Origin: Flexivirga endophytica | GTDB taxonomy: Bacteria; Actinomycetota; Actinomycetes; Actinomycetales; Dermatophilaceae | DNA: 64,000 bases | Assembly: GCF_014640635.1 (NCBI RefSeq) | Contig: NZ_BMHI01000003.1 | Location: 620,001-684,000 of the forward strand | Direction of reading: 5' to 3' | Shown here: one piece after another, positions 41,401 to 50,364 of the stretch | Layout of the letters: every line of letters begins with the position of its first letter | Numbering within the stretch: position 1 is the stretch's first letter | The notes under the pieces: model-generated | The model's input: the letters and a program-made list of their open reading frames with translations, nothing else | Databases searched by the model: none | What the model was told of the DNA's origin: nothing | Made by a program: the position numbers and the translations under genes

Positions 41401-42144
41401 TCACTCCGGCGCGCGCTCACCCGGGCGCACCAGCCCGGCTTCGTACGCGGCAATCACCGCTTGCGCACGGTCCCGGGCGCCCAGCTTGGCGAGGATCCGG
41501 TTGATGTGCGTCTTGACCGTGCCCTCGGAGACGAAGAACAACTGCGCGATCTGCGCGTTGGACTTCCCGTGCGCGATCTCACGCAGCACCTCCACCTCAC
41601 GCGCGGTGAGCGTGGCCAGCAGGCCGGCCCCGGACCCGGCCTCGCCAGGCGGCGGGCGGCGGGTGAAGTCCTCGATCAGTCGACGGGTGATGCTCGGGGC
41701 AAGCAGCGTGTCACCGGCCGCGACCTGGCGGACGGCATCGACCAGCCGGTCCGGCGGAGCGGTCTTGAGCAGGAAGCCGGCGGCGCCGGCGCGCAGCGCG
41801 GCATACACGTGGCGGTCGGTGTCGAACGTCGTCAGCGCCAGCACCTTCACGGGCGACCCGGCGGCCTGCAGGGCCCGAGTCGCCTCCAGCCCGTCCATGC
41901 CCGGCATTCGCAGGTCCATCAACACCACGTCGGGCGTATGCCGTGCACACGCCGCCACGGCCGCACTGCCGTCCTCGGCCTCAGCGACCACCTCGATGCC
42001 GGGGTCGCTCTGCAGGATCATCCGGAATCCCGCACGCACCAGCGCCTGGTCGTCAGCGATGACGACACGCAACGGGGCGGCACCTCGTGCGTCCCCGGAG
42101 ACGCCGACGTCACCGACCCCGTCGCCGGACTCGCGATCAGTCAT
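41401..42144 (-). CDS. NarL/FixJ-type response regulator
   Basis: A 247-aa two-component regulator. Receiver domain from about residue 25: VVIADDQALVRAGF (acidic pocket), phospho-acceptor Asp in DVVLMDLRMPGMDG, and KVLALTTFD with K-T later at LLKTAPP. LuxR-type HTH at the C-terminus: LTAREVEVLREIAHGKSNAQI and VKTHINRILAKLGARDRAQA. Overlaps its sensor kinase by 4 nt. Target genes unknown; the divergent secreted protein at 43527 is a candidate. Confidence 0.9.
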   Translation of the reverse strand: MTDRESGDGVGDVGVSGDARGAAPLRVVIADDQALVRAGFRMILQSDPGIEVVAEAEDGSAAVAACARHTPDVVLMDLRMPGMDGLEATRALQAAGSPVKVLALTTFDTDRHVYAALRAGAAGFLLKTAPPDRLVDAVRQVAAGDTLLAPSITRRLIEDFTRRPPPGEAGSGAGLLATLTAREVEVLREIAHGKSNAQIAQLFFVSEGTVKTHINRILAKLGARDRAQAVIAAYEAGLVRPGERAPE

Positions 42145-43295
42145 CGCCCGTCACCCACCGGGATCGTGGCAGACACCCGGAAGCCACCGGTCGGCGTGGG
42201 ACCGGCGTCGACCGTGCCGCCATACACCTTGGCGCGCTCGCGCGCTCCTCGCAGCCCGAGCCCGCCACCCGGTGCGACCGGTCCCTGCTCACGCGGCGGG
42301 CCGTCGTCGTCCACCGTCAGCCGGAGTATGCCGTCGGCGACGCACACCTGCGCCCGCGCGAACGGAGCGGCCGAGTGCTTGCGCACATTGGTCAGTGCCT
42401 CCTGGATGATCCGGAACGTCGCGAGCTGCGGCCCCACCGGCAGGCTGCGACCGAGGTCCGCGGCAACGTCCGCCGAGACGACAACGCCCGCGGCAGCCGA
42501 CCGCTCGAAGAGTTCCGGCAGCGCGCCGAGCCCGGGTTGCGGTCCTAGGCCTACGGATTCGTCTCCGTCGCGCAACACTCCGAGCAGCCCGGAGAGCTCA
42601 CCGAGCGCCTGCCGGCCGACGTGTTGGATGGTGCGCATCGCCTCCAGAGCCTCCGGAGCGGGCGGGCCGGCCACGCTCACCCGCTCGGCCGCACCCGCTT
42701 GCACGACCATGACCGTGACCGAGTGCGAGATGACGTCGTGCAACTCGCGCGCGATCCGGGTGCGTTCGTGTTCGGCCGCATCGCGCGCCTGCATCTCCAG
42801 CTGGGCCTCGTGCCGGACCGCCGCCTCCCGCAACCGCTCCGCCTCGCGCGTCCGCACCTGGATGGTGATCCCCGCGATGAGCGTGGCGACGACGAAGACG
42901 AAACCGAACAGCCAGTTGCCGACACCGGCGTCGAACGCCCAGGACTGAATCGCGAACGCTGCCAAGAAGATCGCCGAAGCGAGCAATGCTTCTCGGGTCG
43001 ACGCCCACGCACACACCGAGTAGACCGCGATGACCGGTGCGGCCAGCACCATCGTCCCCTGGTTGAGCGGCACACCGACGAGGGTGTCGACGGTCCCCGC
43101 GACAGCGACGGTCACCACGACCGGGATCGGACGCACTCGGCGGAATGCGAGCGCCACCGCCATGACGACCTCGAAGACCATCGCCGGCACCTTCGGTGTC
43201 AGTGCCGGAGTCAGCGCGACCTCGGCAACCGCCGCGACCGTGAGCAACCCACTGAGCGCCAGGTCGAAGCGCGACGGTCGAGTGGGTCGGTCCAT
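42141..43295 (-). CDS. Sensor histidine kinase (HisKA_3 type)
   Basis: A 384-aa membrane kinase. Six or so N-terminal hydrophobic segments without an obvious periplasmic sensor, then a coiled linker, the H-box RIARELHDVISHSVTVMV (phospho-His in ELHD), and an HATPase with N-box EALTNVRKHS and G-box GGLGLRGARERAKVYGG. Start at MDRPTRPSRFD; the frame is open upstream to 43505. Pairs with the response regulator downstream (ATGA overlap). Signal unknown. Confidence 0.88.
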   Translation of the reverse strand: MDRPTRPSRFDLALSGLLTVAAVAEVALTPALTPKVPAMVFEVVMAVALAFRRVRPIPVVVTVAVAGTVDTLVGVPLNQGTMVLAAPVIAVYSVCAWASTREALLASAIFLAAFAIQSWAFDAGVGNWLFGFVFVVATLIAGITIQVRTREAERLREAAVRHEAQLEMQARDAAEHERTRIARELHDVISHSVTVMVVQAGAAERVSVAGPPAPEALEAMRTIQHVGRQALGELSGLLGVLRDGDESVGLGPQPGLGALPELFERSAAAGVVVSADVAADLGRSLPVGPQLATFRIIQEALTNVRKHSAAPFARAQVCVADGILRLTVDDDGPPREQGPVAPGGGLGLRGARERAKVYGGTVDAGPTPTGGFRVSATIPVGDGR

Positions 43296-43526
43296 CCCGT
43301 CATCGTGGCCCCGCAACGGGTCGACCCGCGTCTTTTTCCGGGTGGATACGCCTCCACCCGTGGGTGGACGTGCACACCGGAGCACGTCATACCCGAACGC
43401 CCACGGGTTCGGCCCACGGGCAGACGCGCGCAGCCGACCGGAACGACAACGTATGACGTGCCGGCCAATCGCCGGCGGCCGACCAACCGTCAGGTCGGAT
43501 CGCACTCATCCACAAGGGGATTCATC

Positions 43527-44039
43527 ATGCGTACGTTCACCCGAACCACACTCGCGACGACCGCGGTCGCCGCCCTGCTCACGGCCGCCTCCGTCGGCGT
43601 CGCCCACGCGGCACCGGCCGGCGGTCAGCAGGCGTTCCAGCTGCACTACAACTCGCAGGTCTCCGACCAGCTCAGCCAGGTCATCGGGCACGGGCCGATC
43701 GCCGGCGTCGGCACCGACGTCGAGGACATGGACGACAACGGCGGCCAGGCGGTCTTCACCTTCCCGAACGGGTCCGTCGTCGTCGACGTCTCGTCCGCCG
43801 GCGAGACGATGGACCTGAATCTCAACGCCTGCCACGCCGTCGTCACGCTGGCCGGCGACTGGACCATCGACCACGGCACCGGCGCCTATGCCGGCGCCAC
43901 CGGCGAAGGCACCTACAGCGGCACCCGCACGATCTTCGGGACCCGCATCAAGGGCGTCTGCCAGGGACCGGACTCCGGTGTCGAACCACGCATGGAGACA
44001 AGCGACGTGCTGCTCGATGGCTCGGTGTCCCTCGGCTGA
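43527..44039 (+). CDS. Small secreted protein
   Basis: A 170-aa exported protein: signal peptide MRTFTRTTLATTAVAALLTAA with a VAHA-AP cleavage site. The mature part is acidic and beta-rich; WTIDHGTGAYAGATGEGTYSG resembles the glycine-rich turn of allene-oxide-cyclase/dirigent-like barrels, and two cysteines (NACHAV; KGVCQG) may pair. AAGGGGA ribosome site. It is divergent from the two-component pair and may be its target; function unknown. Confidence 0.7.
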   Translation: MRTFTRTTLATTAVAALLTAASVGVAHAAPAGGQQAFQLHYNSQVSDQLSQVIGHGPIAGVGTDVEDMDDNGGQAVFTFPNGSVVVDVSSAGETMDLNLNACHAVVTLAGDWTIDHGTGAYAGATGEGTYSGTRTIFGTRIKGVCQGPDSGVEPRMETSDVLLDGSVSLG

Positions 44040-44045
44040 GCCGGA

Positions 44046-45512
44046 TCAGTCCTGGATCCGCTGCCACGGCTGGGCCTGCTCGATCTGCAGGGCCAGCCGC
44101 AGCAGCAGCGACTCGGTGCCGTGGTTCGAGGAGAGCATCGCGCCGATCGGCAGGCCCTCGTTGGTCATGCCGGACGGCACGGACAGCGCCGGGCCGCCGG
44201 TCGCGTTGTGCAGCGGCGTGAAGCCGGTGTAGTCGACGAGCCGCCGGAAGTGTTCCTCCGCCGACAGATCGGCCGAGAAGTAGCCGAGCTTCGGGGTGGT
44301 GTGCGCCAGCACCGGGCTGAGCACCACGTCCGGACCCTTCGCGAAAGCGATGCGTGAGGCTGCCGACGTCGCCAGCAACCGGCTGATGAAGACCGGCGCC
44401 TTCCAGAGCCGGTGCTTGCCCTGCTCGGCGAGCCCCTGCGTCAACGGCTCGAGCTTGGACCGGTCGAAGCCCTTGCCGAACATCCGCGCGCCGGAGCCCT
44501 CGACGGCCATCGCCAGGAACCGCCAGTAGTCGATGAAGTCCTGCTTGAAGAATTCCGGCACCGGCAACGTGTAGGGCTCGACGTGGTGACCGAGCGTCTC
44601 CAGCAGCCGGCCGAGAGCCTCGACGGACGCCCGGGTCGCATCGTCGGTCGGCGGCGCCAGCGGGGAGTCGAGCAACAGCCCGATGCGCAGCGGACGGTCG
44701 ATCGGCCGGTCGACGCCCTCGATGGGAGCCAGCAGCCGGTTGCGGTGCACCCGCTGCGCGGCCAGGTAGAAGTTCGCGACGTCGCGAACGGACCGGGCGA
44801 GCACCGAGTCGGTGACGATCCGCACCGGCATCGCCTCGCCGCCGTCGGTCAACCGCAGCCGCCCACGGGTGGGCTTCAGCCCGACCAGCCCGCAGACCGC
44901 GGCCGGGATGCGGATCGAGCCGCCACCGTCGTTGCCGTGCGCGATCGGGACGACACCGGAGGACACCCATGCGGCCGAACCGCCGGAGCTGCCGCCACTG
45001 GAGTAGCCGAGGTTCCACGGGTTGTGCGTCTGACCGGTCAGCGTCTCGGTGGTCGCCGTCCAGCCGAACTCCGGCATGGTCGTCGTACCGATCGGGATGA
45101 TGCCGGTCTGCCGGAACTGCGCGGCGATCCGGCCGTCCTTCGGCTGCGGGGTCGGCGGCAACGCCTGCGAGCCCTCGGTCATCGGCATACCGCCGACTTT
45201 GATGTTGTCCTTGAACGCCGCTGGTACGCCGGCGAATTCGGCGCTTCCAGGGTCCTGCGCGCGTGTGCGGGCCCGCTCGAAGTCGGGATGCCGGAGCGCC
45301 TGCAGCGACTCCTCGACCTGCTCGGCGCGGGCGATGGCCGCGTCGACCGCCTCGACCGCGCTGATCTCGCCACTGCGGATCCGCTGCGCCACCCCGGTCG
45401 CGTCGTCGTCGCCCAACGCGTCGTCGGTGAAAGCGTGGACTCTGGTCGCCCGCTGTTGGTCGAGCTGGTGTTGGTCGAGCTGGTGTTGGTCGAGCTGGTG
45501 CTGGTCCGTCAT
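44046..45512 (-). CDS. Amidase-signature family protein
   Basis: A 488-aa amidase. The Ser-cisSer-Lys triad is visible: Lys in [13 protein letters not shown], the glycine/serine-rich [18 protein letters not shown], and [21 protein letters not shown] with the nucleophile serine. The N-terminus is odd: three DQHQL pentapeptides from a 15-bp tandem repeat. I chose the ATG at 45512 (MTDQHQL); an ATG at 45530 adds six residues. Hydrolyses an unknown carboxylic amide. It is divergent from an ABC ATPase gene. Confidence 0.85.
   Translation of the reverse strand: MTDQHQLDQHQLDQHQLDQQRATRVHAFTDDALGDDDATGVAQRIRSGEISAVEAVDAAIARAEQVEESLQALRHPDFERARTRAQDPGSAEFAGVPAAFKDNIKVGGMPMTEGSQALPPTPQPKDGRIAAQFRQTGIIPIGTTTMPEFGWTATTETLTGQTHNPWNLGYSSGGSSGGSAAWVSSGVVPIAHGNDGGGSIRIPAAVCGLVGLKPTRGRLRLTDGGEAMPVRIVTDSVLARSVRDVANFYLAAQRVHRNRLLAPIEGVDRPIDRPLRIGLLLDSPLAPPTDDATRASVEALGRLLETLGHHVEPYTLPVPEFFKQDFIDYWRFLAMAVEGSGARMFGKGFDRSKLEPLTQGLAEQGKHRLWKAPVFISRLLATSAASRIAFAKGPDVVLSPVLAHTTPKLGYFSADLSAEEHFRRLVDYTGFTPLHNATGGPALSVPSGMTNEGLPIGAMLSSNHGTESLLLRLALQIEQAQPWQRIQD
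45456..45500. repeat. 15-bp tandem repeat at the amidase N-terminus
   Basis: Three perfect units of TTGGTCGAGCTGGTG (minus strand encodes the DQHQL repeat). In frame and multiple of three, so copy-number change would only alter N-terminal length. Confidence 0.9.
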
Positions 45513-45612
45513 CCTCACCAACTTACCCATGAGTCAACTGACGAGTAACCCCTACGCCCGACGCCTGAGACAGCGTGTCCGTCGGTCCGGCGGAATGCCA
45601 GAGTGGAGCGCG

Positions 45613-46389
45613 ATGACCGACACCGCCCTGGAACTGCACGAGGTCGCCTTCATCCGCGAGGGGAAGCGACTGCTCGATGACATCACCCTCACCGTGGGAC
45701 GCGGTGAGCACTGGGCGCTGATCGGACCGAACGGCGCCGGCAAGAGCACACTGCTGAACATCTGCGGCGCGGTGACCTTTCCCAGCCGGGGCACCGCGCA
45801 GATCCTCGGCGAGCAACTGGGTCACGTCGACCTTCGCGACTTGCGCCGTTTCATCGGTTTCGTCAATCCCCGCCACCCGTTGCGCTCCAATCTCAGCGCG
45901 CAGGACATCGTGCTCACCGGTGAGACCGGGTCCATCGAGCTGGTGCCGCGGTGGCAACCGAGCGACGCCGTCCTGGATCGAGCGCACCTGCTGCTCAAGA
46001 CGATGGGGATCGACGAGAAGCCCCGCTGGCACACGATGTCGCAGGGCGAGCGCGGTCGCGCGCTGATCGCCCGTGCGCTGATGACGGATCCGCCGCTGCT
46101 CCTGCTGGACGAGCCGTCCACCGGCCTGGACGTCGCGGCCCGCGAACAGATGATCCGCACGATCGCCGAACTTCCCGTGGCGCACCCGCAACTGACCAGC
46201 GTGATGGTCACCCATCACTTCGAGGAGCTCCCACCGTCGACCACCCACGCGGCGCTACTGCGCAAGGGTCGGCTGGTCGCCGCCGGTCCGGTCGCCGACG
46301 TGCTGACGACCGAGCTGGTGACCGAGTGCTTCGACCACCCCATCGAGGTGGTCCGCCGGCGCGGGCGCTGGAGCGCGGTCGCCGGCTGA
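45613..46389 (+). CDS. Stand-alone ABC ATP-binding protein
   Basis: A 258-aa ATPase: Walker A GPNGAGKSTLLN, signature MSQGERGRALIARAL, Walker B LLLLDEPSTGLDVA, switch VTHHFEELP. Start at MTDTALELHEV; the frame is open far upstream but antisense to the amidase. No permease gene is adjacent, so it may serve a distant partner or be a ModF/YlmA-like soluble ATPase. It ends before a bidirectional terminator at 46500. Confidence 0.85.
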   Translation: MTDTALELHEVAFIREGKRLLDDITLTVGRGEHWALIGPNGAGKSTLLNICGAVTFPSRGTAQILGEQLGHVDLRDLRRFIGFVNPRHPLRSNLSAQDIVLTGETGSIELVPRWQPSDAVLDRAHLLLKTMGIDEKPRWHTMSQGERGRALIARALMTDPPLLLLDEPSTGLDVAAREQMIRTIAELPVAHPQLTSVMVTHHFEELPPSTTHAALLRKGRLVAAGPVADVLTTELVTECFDHPIEVVRRRGRWSAVAG

Positions 46390-46499
46390 GCCGCTCGTGC
46401 TCCGGGAAGCGTGCTGCGAGCTGCGGACCCGGATCGGCGCTGGCTCACCGGATCCGCAGCCGCATGAACGGGTCATCACAAGGGAGAGTGGTGGCCCGG

Positions 46500-46535
46500 C
46501 GGGTGGTCGAGAGAGTCACCTCTCCCGACCACCCG
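46500..46535. terminator. Bidirectional terminator between convergent genes
   Basis: CGGGTGGTCG-A-GAGA, loop GTCACC, TCTC-C-CGACCACCCG: 14 paired bases with one mismatch, located between the rightward ABC ATPase and the leftward peptide-binding lipoprotein. Confidence 0.8.
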
Positions 46536-46559
46536 GTCATGGGGCGCTGCGTCAGGGCG

Positions 46560-48329
46560 TCACTTCACCCACAGCGCCGTCAGGCTGGGCATGCTGATCA
46601 GCGGGTTCATCTCGACGTTCTGGACGTTCTTGCCGTATGTCGCGGAGTTCATCGAGTAGTCGTCCGGGATCGACGGGAAGTACTTCGTCATCAGCTCCTT
46701 GTCGAGAGCCGCCCACTTCGGCGCCGCCTTCTCCGGAGGCAGCTGACCGATCGCATCCATCTCCTTGTTGACGGCCGCGTTCTTGAACTGGCCGACGGAC
46801 AGGCCGTTCGAGATGCCGGCGCCGTTGAAGAGCACCGGGTAGACCGAGTCACCGGTCGGCCAGTCGTAGCACCAGCCGGGCGTGCCCTGGCCCATGTTCA
46901 CCGGGGCGCTCGGGTCGGAGATCTTCTTCTCGTACTCGGCTGTGGACACCGGAATGTCCTTGACCTTGAAGCCGGCGGCCGTGAGTCCGGCCTTCAACGC
47001 GTTGTTCGCGCTGACCTTCGTCGGCTTGTCGCTGATGTAGTAGTACGACAGCTGGAAGCCGGTCTTGCCGGCCTTCTTCAGGATCGCCTTGGCCTTGGCG
47101 GGATCGCCGTTGCCCTGACCGGTGGCGTAGGGCAGTGCCGGGTACTTCTTGAAGCCCTGCAGGCTGGGTGCGGCATACGTGGTCGCCGGCTGGTAGCTCA
47201 GCGACGAGGCGCCGGCCGCCTTGCGCATCTCGTTGAAGGGCCACGCGTAGCCGATCGCCTTGCGAATGTTCAGCGGGATCTTGCGACTGTCCAGCTCGTC
47301 GAAGTATTCACACGACGACGATCCGAGCGCGAACTGGTCCTTCTGCGCACCGGTCACCTTGGAGACCAGCGAGGCATCGATCGCGTCGATGTTGATCGTG
47401 TTGGTGCCGACACCGCTGTTGGCCAGGATCCGCTGCTGCGACGGAAGGTCCTGCACGGAGAAGTTGATCTGGATCTTGCTCGGGTAGGCGTGTCGCACCG
47501 GGTCGGACGTGGCGTTCCAGTACTTGTTCCGGGTCAGCACCATCTTCTGGCCCTTGGTGTAGGTCTGCACCTGGTAGGGGCCGGTGGTCAGCGGGTGCAT
47601 CTGGTACTTGCCCTTGGTGTCCGCGCTCTGCGGGATCGGGCTGAACTCCGGGAACGACGCGAAGTAGTTGAACGACGGCATCTTCTTGGTCAGGTGGAAG
47701 ACCAGCGTGTCGCTGCCCTGGGTCGTCACGCCCGGGAACTTCGCGTTCGGCTGCCGGAACGGGCCCTTGTAGGTGCTGCCGCCCTTCAGGAACTCCATCT
47801 GGTAGTTGGTGCCGTTGGCGGCGACGCTCTCCGTGGCGAACGACCGCTTGATCGCATAGACGAAGTCGGCCAGCTTGACCGGCTTGCCATCGGAGTACTT
47901 CAGGCCGGACTTGATCTTGAACGTCCAGGTCAGTCCGTCGGCCGACGGCTTGCCGACACCTTCGGCCAGGTCCGGCACCAGGACCGGCTTGCCCTTCACG
48001 ATCTTGTACTGCGTCAGGGTGCGGAAGAGGTACTGCGTCGCGTAGGCGTTCGAGTCGATGTAGTAGATGCCCGACGGGTCCATCGTCGGCGGGTTCGACC
48101 CGTCATCGATGTTGAGCGTGCCGCCCTTCTTCGCGCCCGAGATCGCGGGCGCAGGGCCCTTGAGGTTCGGGTTCGTCGCGGCGACCGCTGCCTTGGTCTG
48201 CGCGGCGGCTGCCGTGTTGGCGCCACCACCGCCGCTGCTCTTGCTCGGCGATCCGCCGCTACCGCAGGCGGCCAATGAAACAGCGGCCGCACCTGCGGCC
48301 GTGAGGGCGACCAATTGTGTCCAGCGCAT
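46560..48329 (-). CDS. ABC transporter substrate-binding lipoprotein, family 5 (peptide/solute)
   Basis: A 589-aa exported lipoprotein. Signal peptide ends in a lipobox VSLAAC-GSGG, followed by a Ser/Gly/Ala linker. The body is a family 5 (OppA/DppA-like) binding protein: TMDPSGIYYIDSNAY, LAEGVGKPSADGLTWTFKIK and LKYSDGKPVKLADFVYAIKR are typical. ATG at 48329 with an AGGAG site; a hairpin lies just upstream in the leader. No permease or ATPase genes of the Dpp/Opp type are adjacent, so it is an orphan in this window. Confidence 0.9.
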   Translation of the reverse strand: MRWTQLVALTAAGAAAVSLAACGSGGSPSKSSGGGGANTAAAAQTKAAVAATNPNLKGPAPAISGAKKGGTLNIDDGSNPPTMDPSGIYYIDSNAYATQYLFRTLTQYKIVKGKPVLVPDLAEGVGKPSADGLTWTFKIKSGLKYSDGKPVKLADFVYAIKRSFATESVAANGTNYQMEFLKGGSTYKGPFRQPNAKFPGVTTQGSDTLVFHLTKKMPSFNYFASFPEFSPIPQSADTKGKYQMHPLTTGPYQVQTYTKGQKMVLTRNKYWNATSDPVRHAYPSKIQINFSVQDLPSQQRILANSGVGTNTINIDAIDASLVSKVTGAQKDQFALGSSSCEYFDELDSRKIPLNIRKAIGYAWPFNEMRKAAGASSLSYQPATTYAAPSLQGFKKYPALPYATGQGNGDPAKAKAILKKAGKTGFQLSYYYISDKPTKVSANNALKAGLTAAGFKVKDIPVSTAEYEKKISDPSAPVNMGQGTPGWCYDWPTGDSVYPVLFNGAGISNGLSVGQFKNAAVNKEMDAIGQLPPEKAAPKWAALDKELMTKYFPSIPDDYSMNSATYGKNVQNVEMNPLISMPSLTALWVK

Positions 48330-48670
48330 GTGATTCTCCTTGTCGTCACTTCCTGGCGTCGCCAGGAAGAGCCGGTTCATCACTCCAGGTCGTGGTCGTC
48401 GACCCGGCACGTCTCGGACGTCGGCGCGCGCTGTCTGCTCGTGTGGCCGCCCCCGTAACCACCCCCGCCGTTTCGCATCGCGCATCGATCGTCCCGGCCG
48501 ATGCCGAGCGGGCTGATCAGGATGTGGAACCAACTTGCGGCCACGCTAAATTCGCATGGTGGGAGACCATTGGGAGTTCCCTGGGAGCTACGGGTTCGAT
48601 ATCAAGTCGTGACGTGGCACCACTTGCGCAGGGGGTGCCGTGCCGTCCGGCGCATCTCGACGGGCGTGTG
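48330..48670. other. 341-bp intergenic region upstream of the binding lipoprotein
   Basis: No gene seen. It holds the leader hairpin at 48349-48369 and, farther right, a less GC-rich stretch (around 48540-48605, with GCTAAATTCGCATGG and TTCGATATCAAG) that is the likely promoter area for the leftward lipoprotein gene. The Ter-cluster phosphoribosyltransferase ends at its right edge. Confidence 0.6.
48349..48369 (-). promoter_or_regulatory. Leader hairpin before the lipoprotein ribosome site
   Basis: CTTCCTGGC-GTC-GCCAGGAAG, a perfect 9-bp stem with 3-nt loop, 20 nt upstream of the ATG and about 10 nt before the AGGAG site. It could stabilise the 5' end or modulate translation; a terminator of the upstream Ter transcript is also possible. 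Confidence 0.5.
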
Positions 48671-49504
48671 TCAGCTCGCGCCGGCGTCGGCTTCCTGCGC
48701 GGTCTCGGCGAGCATCGCGTCCCACACCTGCACCCGTGCCTCGTATGCCGGAACGCGCCCCAGCCCATCGTGCTCAATGGCGGCACCGAGCCAGCCCAGC
48801 AGCGCCGGTTGGGCCTGCTGCACGAAGTGCCGCAGCTGCTCCTCGGGCAGCGCCAACACTCGACGGCACAGTCGCGCGTTGGGCACGAACCGGCGCTCGC
48901 CGGCGATCTCGAGCAGGTCGTGCGGGCCGCCGATCGCCGCCTCGTTGAGCACCGACTCGATCTGCGGGGACTGCGCGAAGTCGGCCGCGTCCACGACATA
49001 CAGGTGCCAGACGTCGGCCACACCCGCCTCGGTCAGGCAGCGGTCCATCACGCGCTCGTGGTTGCCGGTCACCCGGATGTCGTCGAGGGCGAGCACCATC
49101 GCGCCGGTGATGTCCCGCTCGGGCGTCAGCTCCGCGTCTCCGATCGCAGCGCGTCGGTCGGCCGGGGTCATCCGCGAGTAGTCGCCGTTGCTCACGCCAC
49201 GACGCCTGATTCGGAAGGCGCCGACCTGCAGGTCCGGACGCAGCAGGCGCAGGTGCTCCACGAACGGGATCAGCAGGCTGTATGCCGCGGGCGGCACCTG
49301 CCCGAACGCCGAGCTCGTGACCAGCACCTGGCGGCTGTCGAGACGTTGGGCGGCCAACGCCGCGAGCGCGACGGCGAAACGCCGGCCCGCAGCGGCGTCG
49401 CCGTGCTTGAAGCGCGAGTAGCCGCGCGCGTCGACGAGTGCGGCCTGCGGAAGTCCGTGCTCGGACTCCAGCTCTGCCAGGCAGATGCGTTTGGTGCGAT
49501 TCAC
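48671..49504 (-). CDS. Phosphoribosyltransferase-domain protein of the Ter cluster (second)
   Basis: A 277-aa protein. The PRPP-binding loop is MVLALDDIRVTGNHERVMDRC. An N-terminal RGYSRFKHGDAAAG echoes ATYSRMKHGD in the preceding gene, so the two are paralogues. Such phosphoribosyltransferases accompany TerD/TerC genes in a proposed nucleoside-like biosynthesis module tied to stress response; the product is unknown. The GTG at 49504 overlaps the preceding stop by 4 nt. Last gene of the leftward Ter run. Confidence 0.75.
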   Translation of the reverse strand: MNRTKRICLAELESEHGLPQAALVDARGYSRFKHGDAAAGRRFAVALAALAAQRLDSRQVLVTSSAFGQVPPAAYSLLIPFVEHLRLLRPDLQVGAFRIRRRGVSNGDYSRMTPADRRAAIGDAELTPERDITGAMVLALDDIRVTGNHERVMDRCLTEAGVADVWHLYVVDAADFAQSPQIESVLNEAAIGGPHDLLEIAGERRFVPNARLCRRVLALPEEQLRHFVQQAQPALLGWLGAAIEHDGLGRVPAYEARVQVWDAMLAETAQEADAGAS

Positions 49505-50364
49505 GGGCCCACCCTTTCCGGCGTCGTTTCGGACCGGAGGTCGGACTCCGCGAACAGCGCGGCGGTTCCGGCGGGATAGCCGGCGAGGAACGTCGGGCCG
49601 GTGGCCTCGGCATCGCCGCGGAAGCGTTGCACGAGCTCGGTCGGGCAAGCCGCGAGGAAGTCGGCAGCGCCCGGGTCGGCCAATAACCGCTTGAGAAAAC
49701 GGATCGTCGGCACGAAGTCACCACGTCGCACGGCGGGGAGCATGTCGTGGATCGAGCGGATCTCGGCGTGGTTGAGCGCCGCCTCGACGCTGGGGTCGGC
49801 CGCCAGCTGTTCGTCGCAGGTGGCGACGTATGCCGTGACGATCTGCCCGACTCCGTTGTCCTGCAACAGATCCACCATGACCTGCTCGGCGAGGCCGGTC
49901 ACGCGCACGTCGTCGACCACGATGGCGACGGCGTCACGCACCGGCTCGGTCAGCCGGAAACCGATGCTTGCCAAGTCGTTTCGGCGATCCTGCGCGGACG
50001 ACGCGGCGTAGTCGATGTGGGTCACCGAGTCCTTGTGCACGTGTATGACGCGCGCCTCCGGCGCGACCGGCCGGGCGGCGTTCAGCCGTGCGGCGATGCG
50101 GTCGGCGAGGTAGCGGCAGGCGGGCGGCGCCACCAGGTAGGCGACCGGCAGGATGACCGGTCGGGTGTCGGTGGCCAGCGACGGGCACTGCGTCAGGAGG
50201 GCGTCGGCCAGCTCGTCGGCGAGCCGGTGCATCGCCGGCAGGTCGCCGTGCTTCATCCGCGAGTAGGTCGCGGTGTCGAAGTCGGCGCCGGTCCGCGCGT
50301 CGACGGGGTGAGTCGACGTTCCGGTGAGCGGGTGTGCGACGACCTGGGTGATCGGGGCGCTCAT
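49501..50364 (-). CDS. Phosphoribosyltransferase-domain protein of the Ter cluster (first)
   Basis: A 287-aa protein with the PRPP loop AIVVDDVRVTGLAEQVMVDL and an N-terminal DARTGADFDTATYSRMKHGD block shared with its downstream paralogue. Its ATG overlaps the HAD gene stop and its stop overlaps the next gene's GTG, so three proteins are translationally coupled. Known only by family context (Ter-linked PRTase); substrate base unknown. Confidence 0.75.
   Translation of the reverse strand: MSAPITQVVAHPLTGTSTHPVDARTGADFDTATYSRMKHGDLPAMHRLADELADALLTQCPSLATDTRPVILPVAYLVAPPACRYLADRIAARLNAARPVAPEARVIHVHKDSVTHIDYAASSAQDRRNDLASIGFRLTEPVRDAVAIVVDDVRVTGLAEQVMVDLLQDNGVGQIVTAYVATCDEQLAADPSVEAALNHAEIRSIHDMLPAVRRGDFVPTIRFLKRLLADPGAADFLAACPTELVQRFRGDAEATGPTFLAGYPAGTAALFAESDLRSETTPERVGP

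Noticed and set aside
45951-48278. 775-codon rightward frame over the binding lipoprotein
   Set aside because: Antisense to a clear lipoprotein; no motifs, starts inside the ABC ATPase in another frame.
48585-48610. GGTTCGATATC as a tRNA T-loop
   Set aside because: No acceptor or anticodon stem can be built around it.
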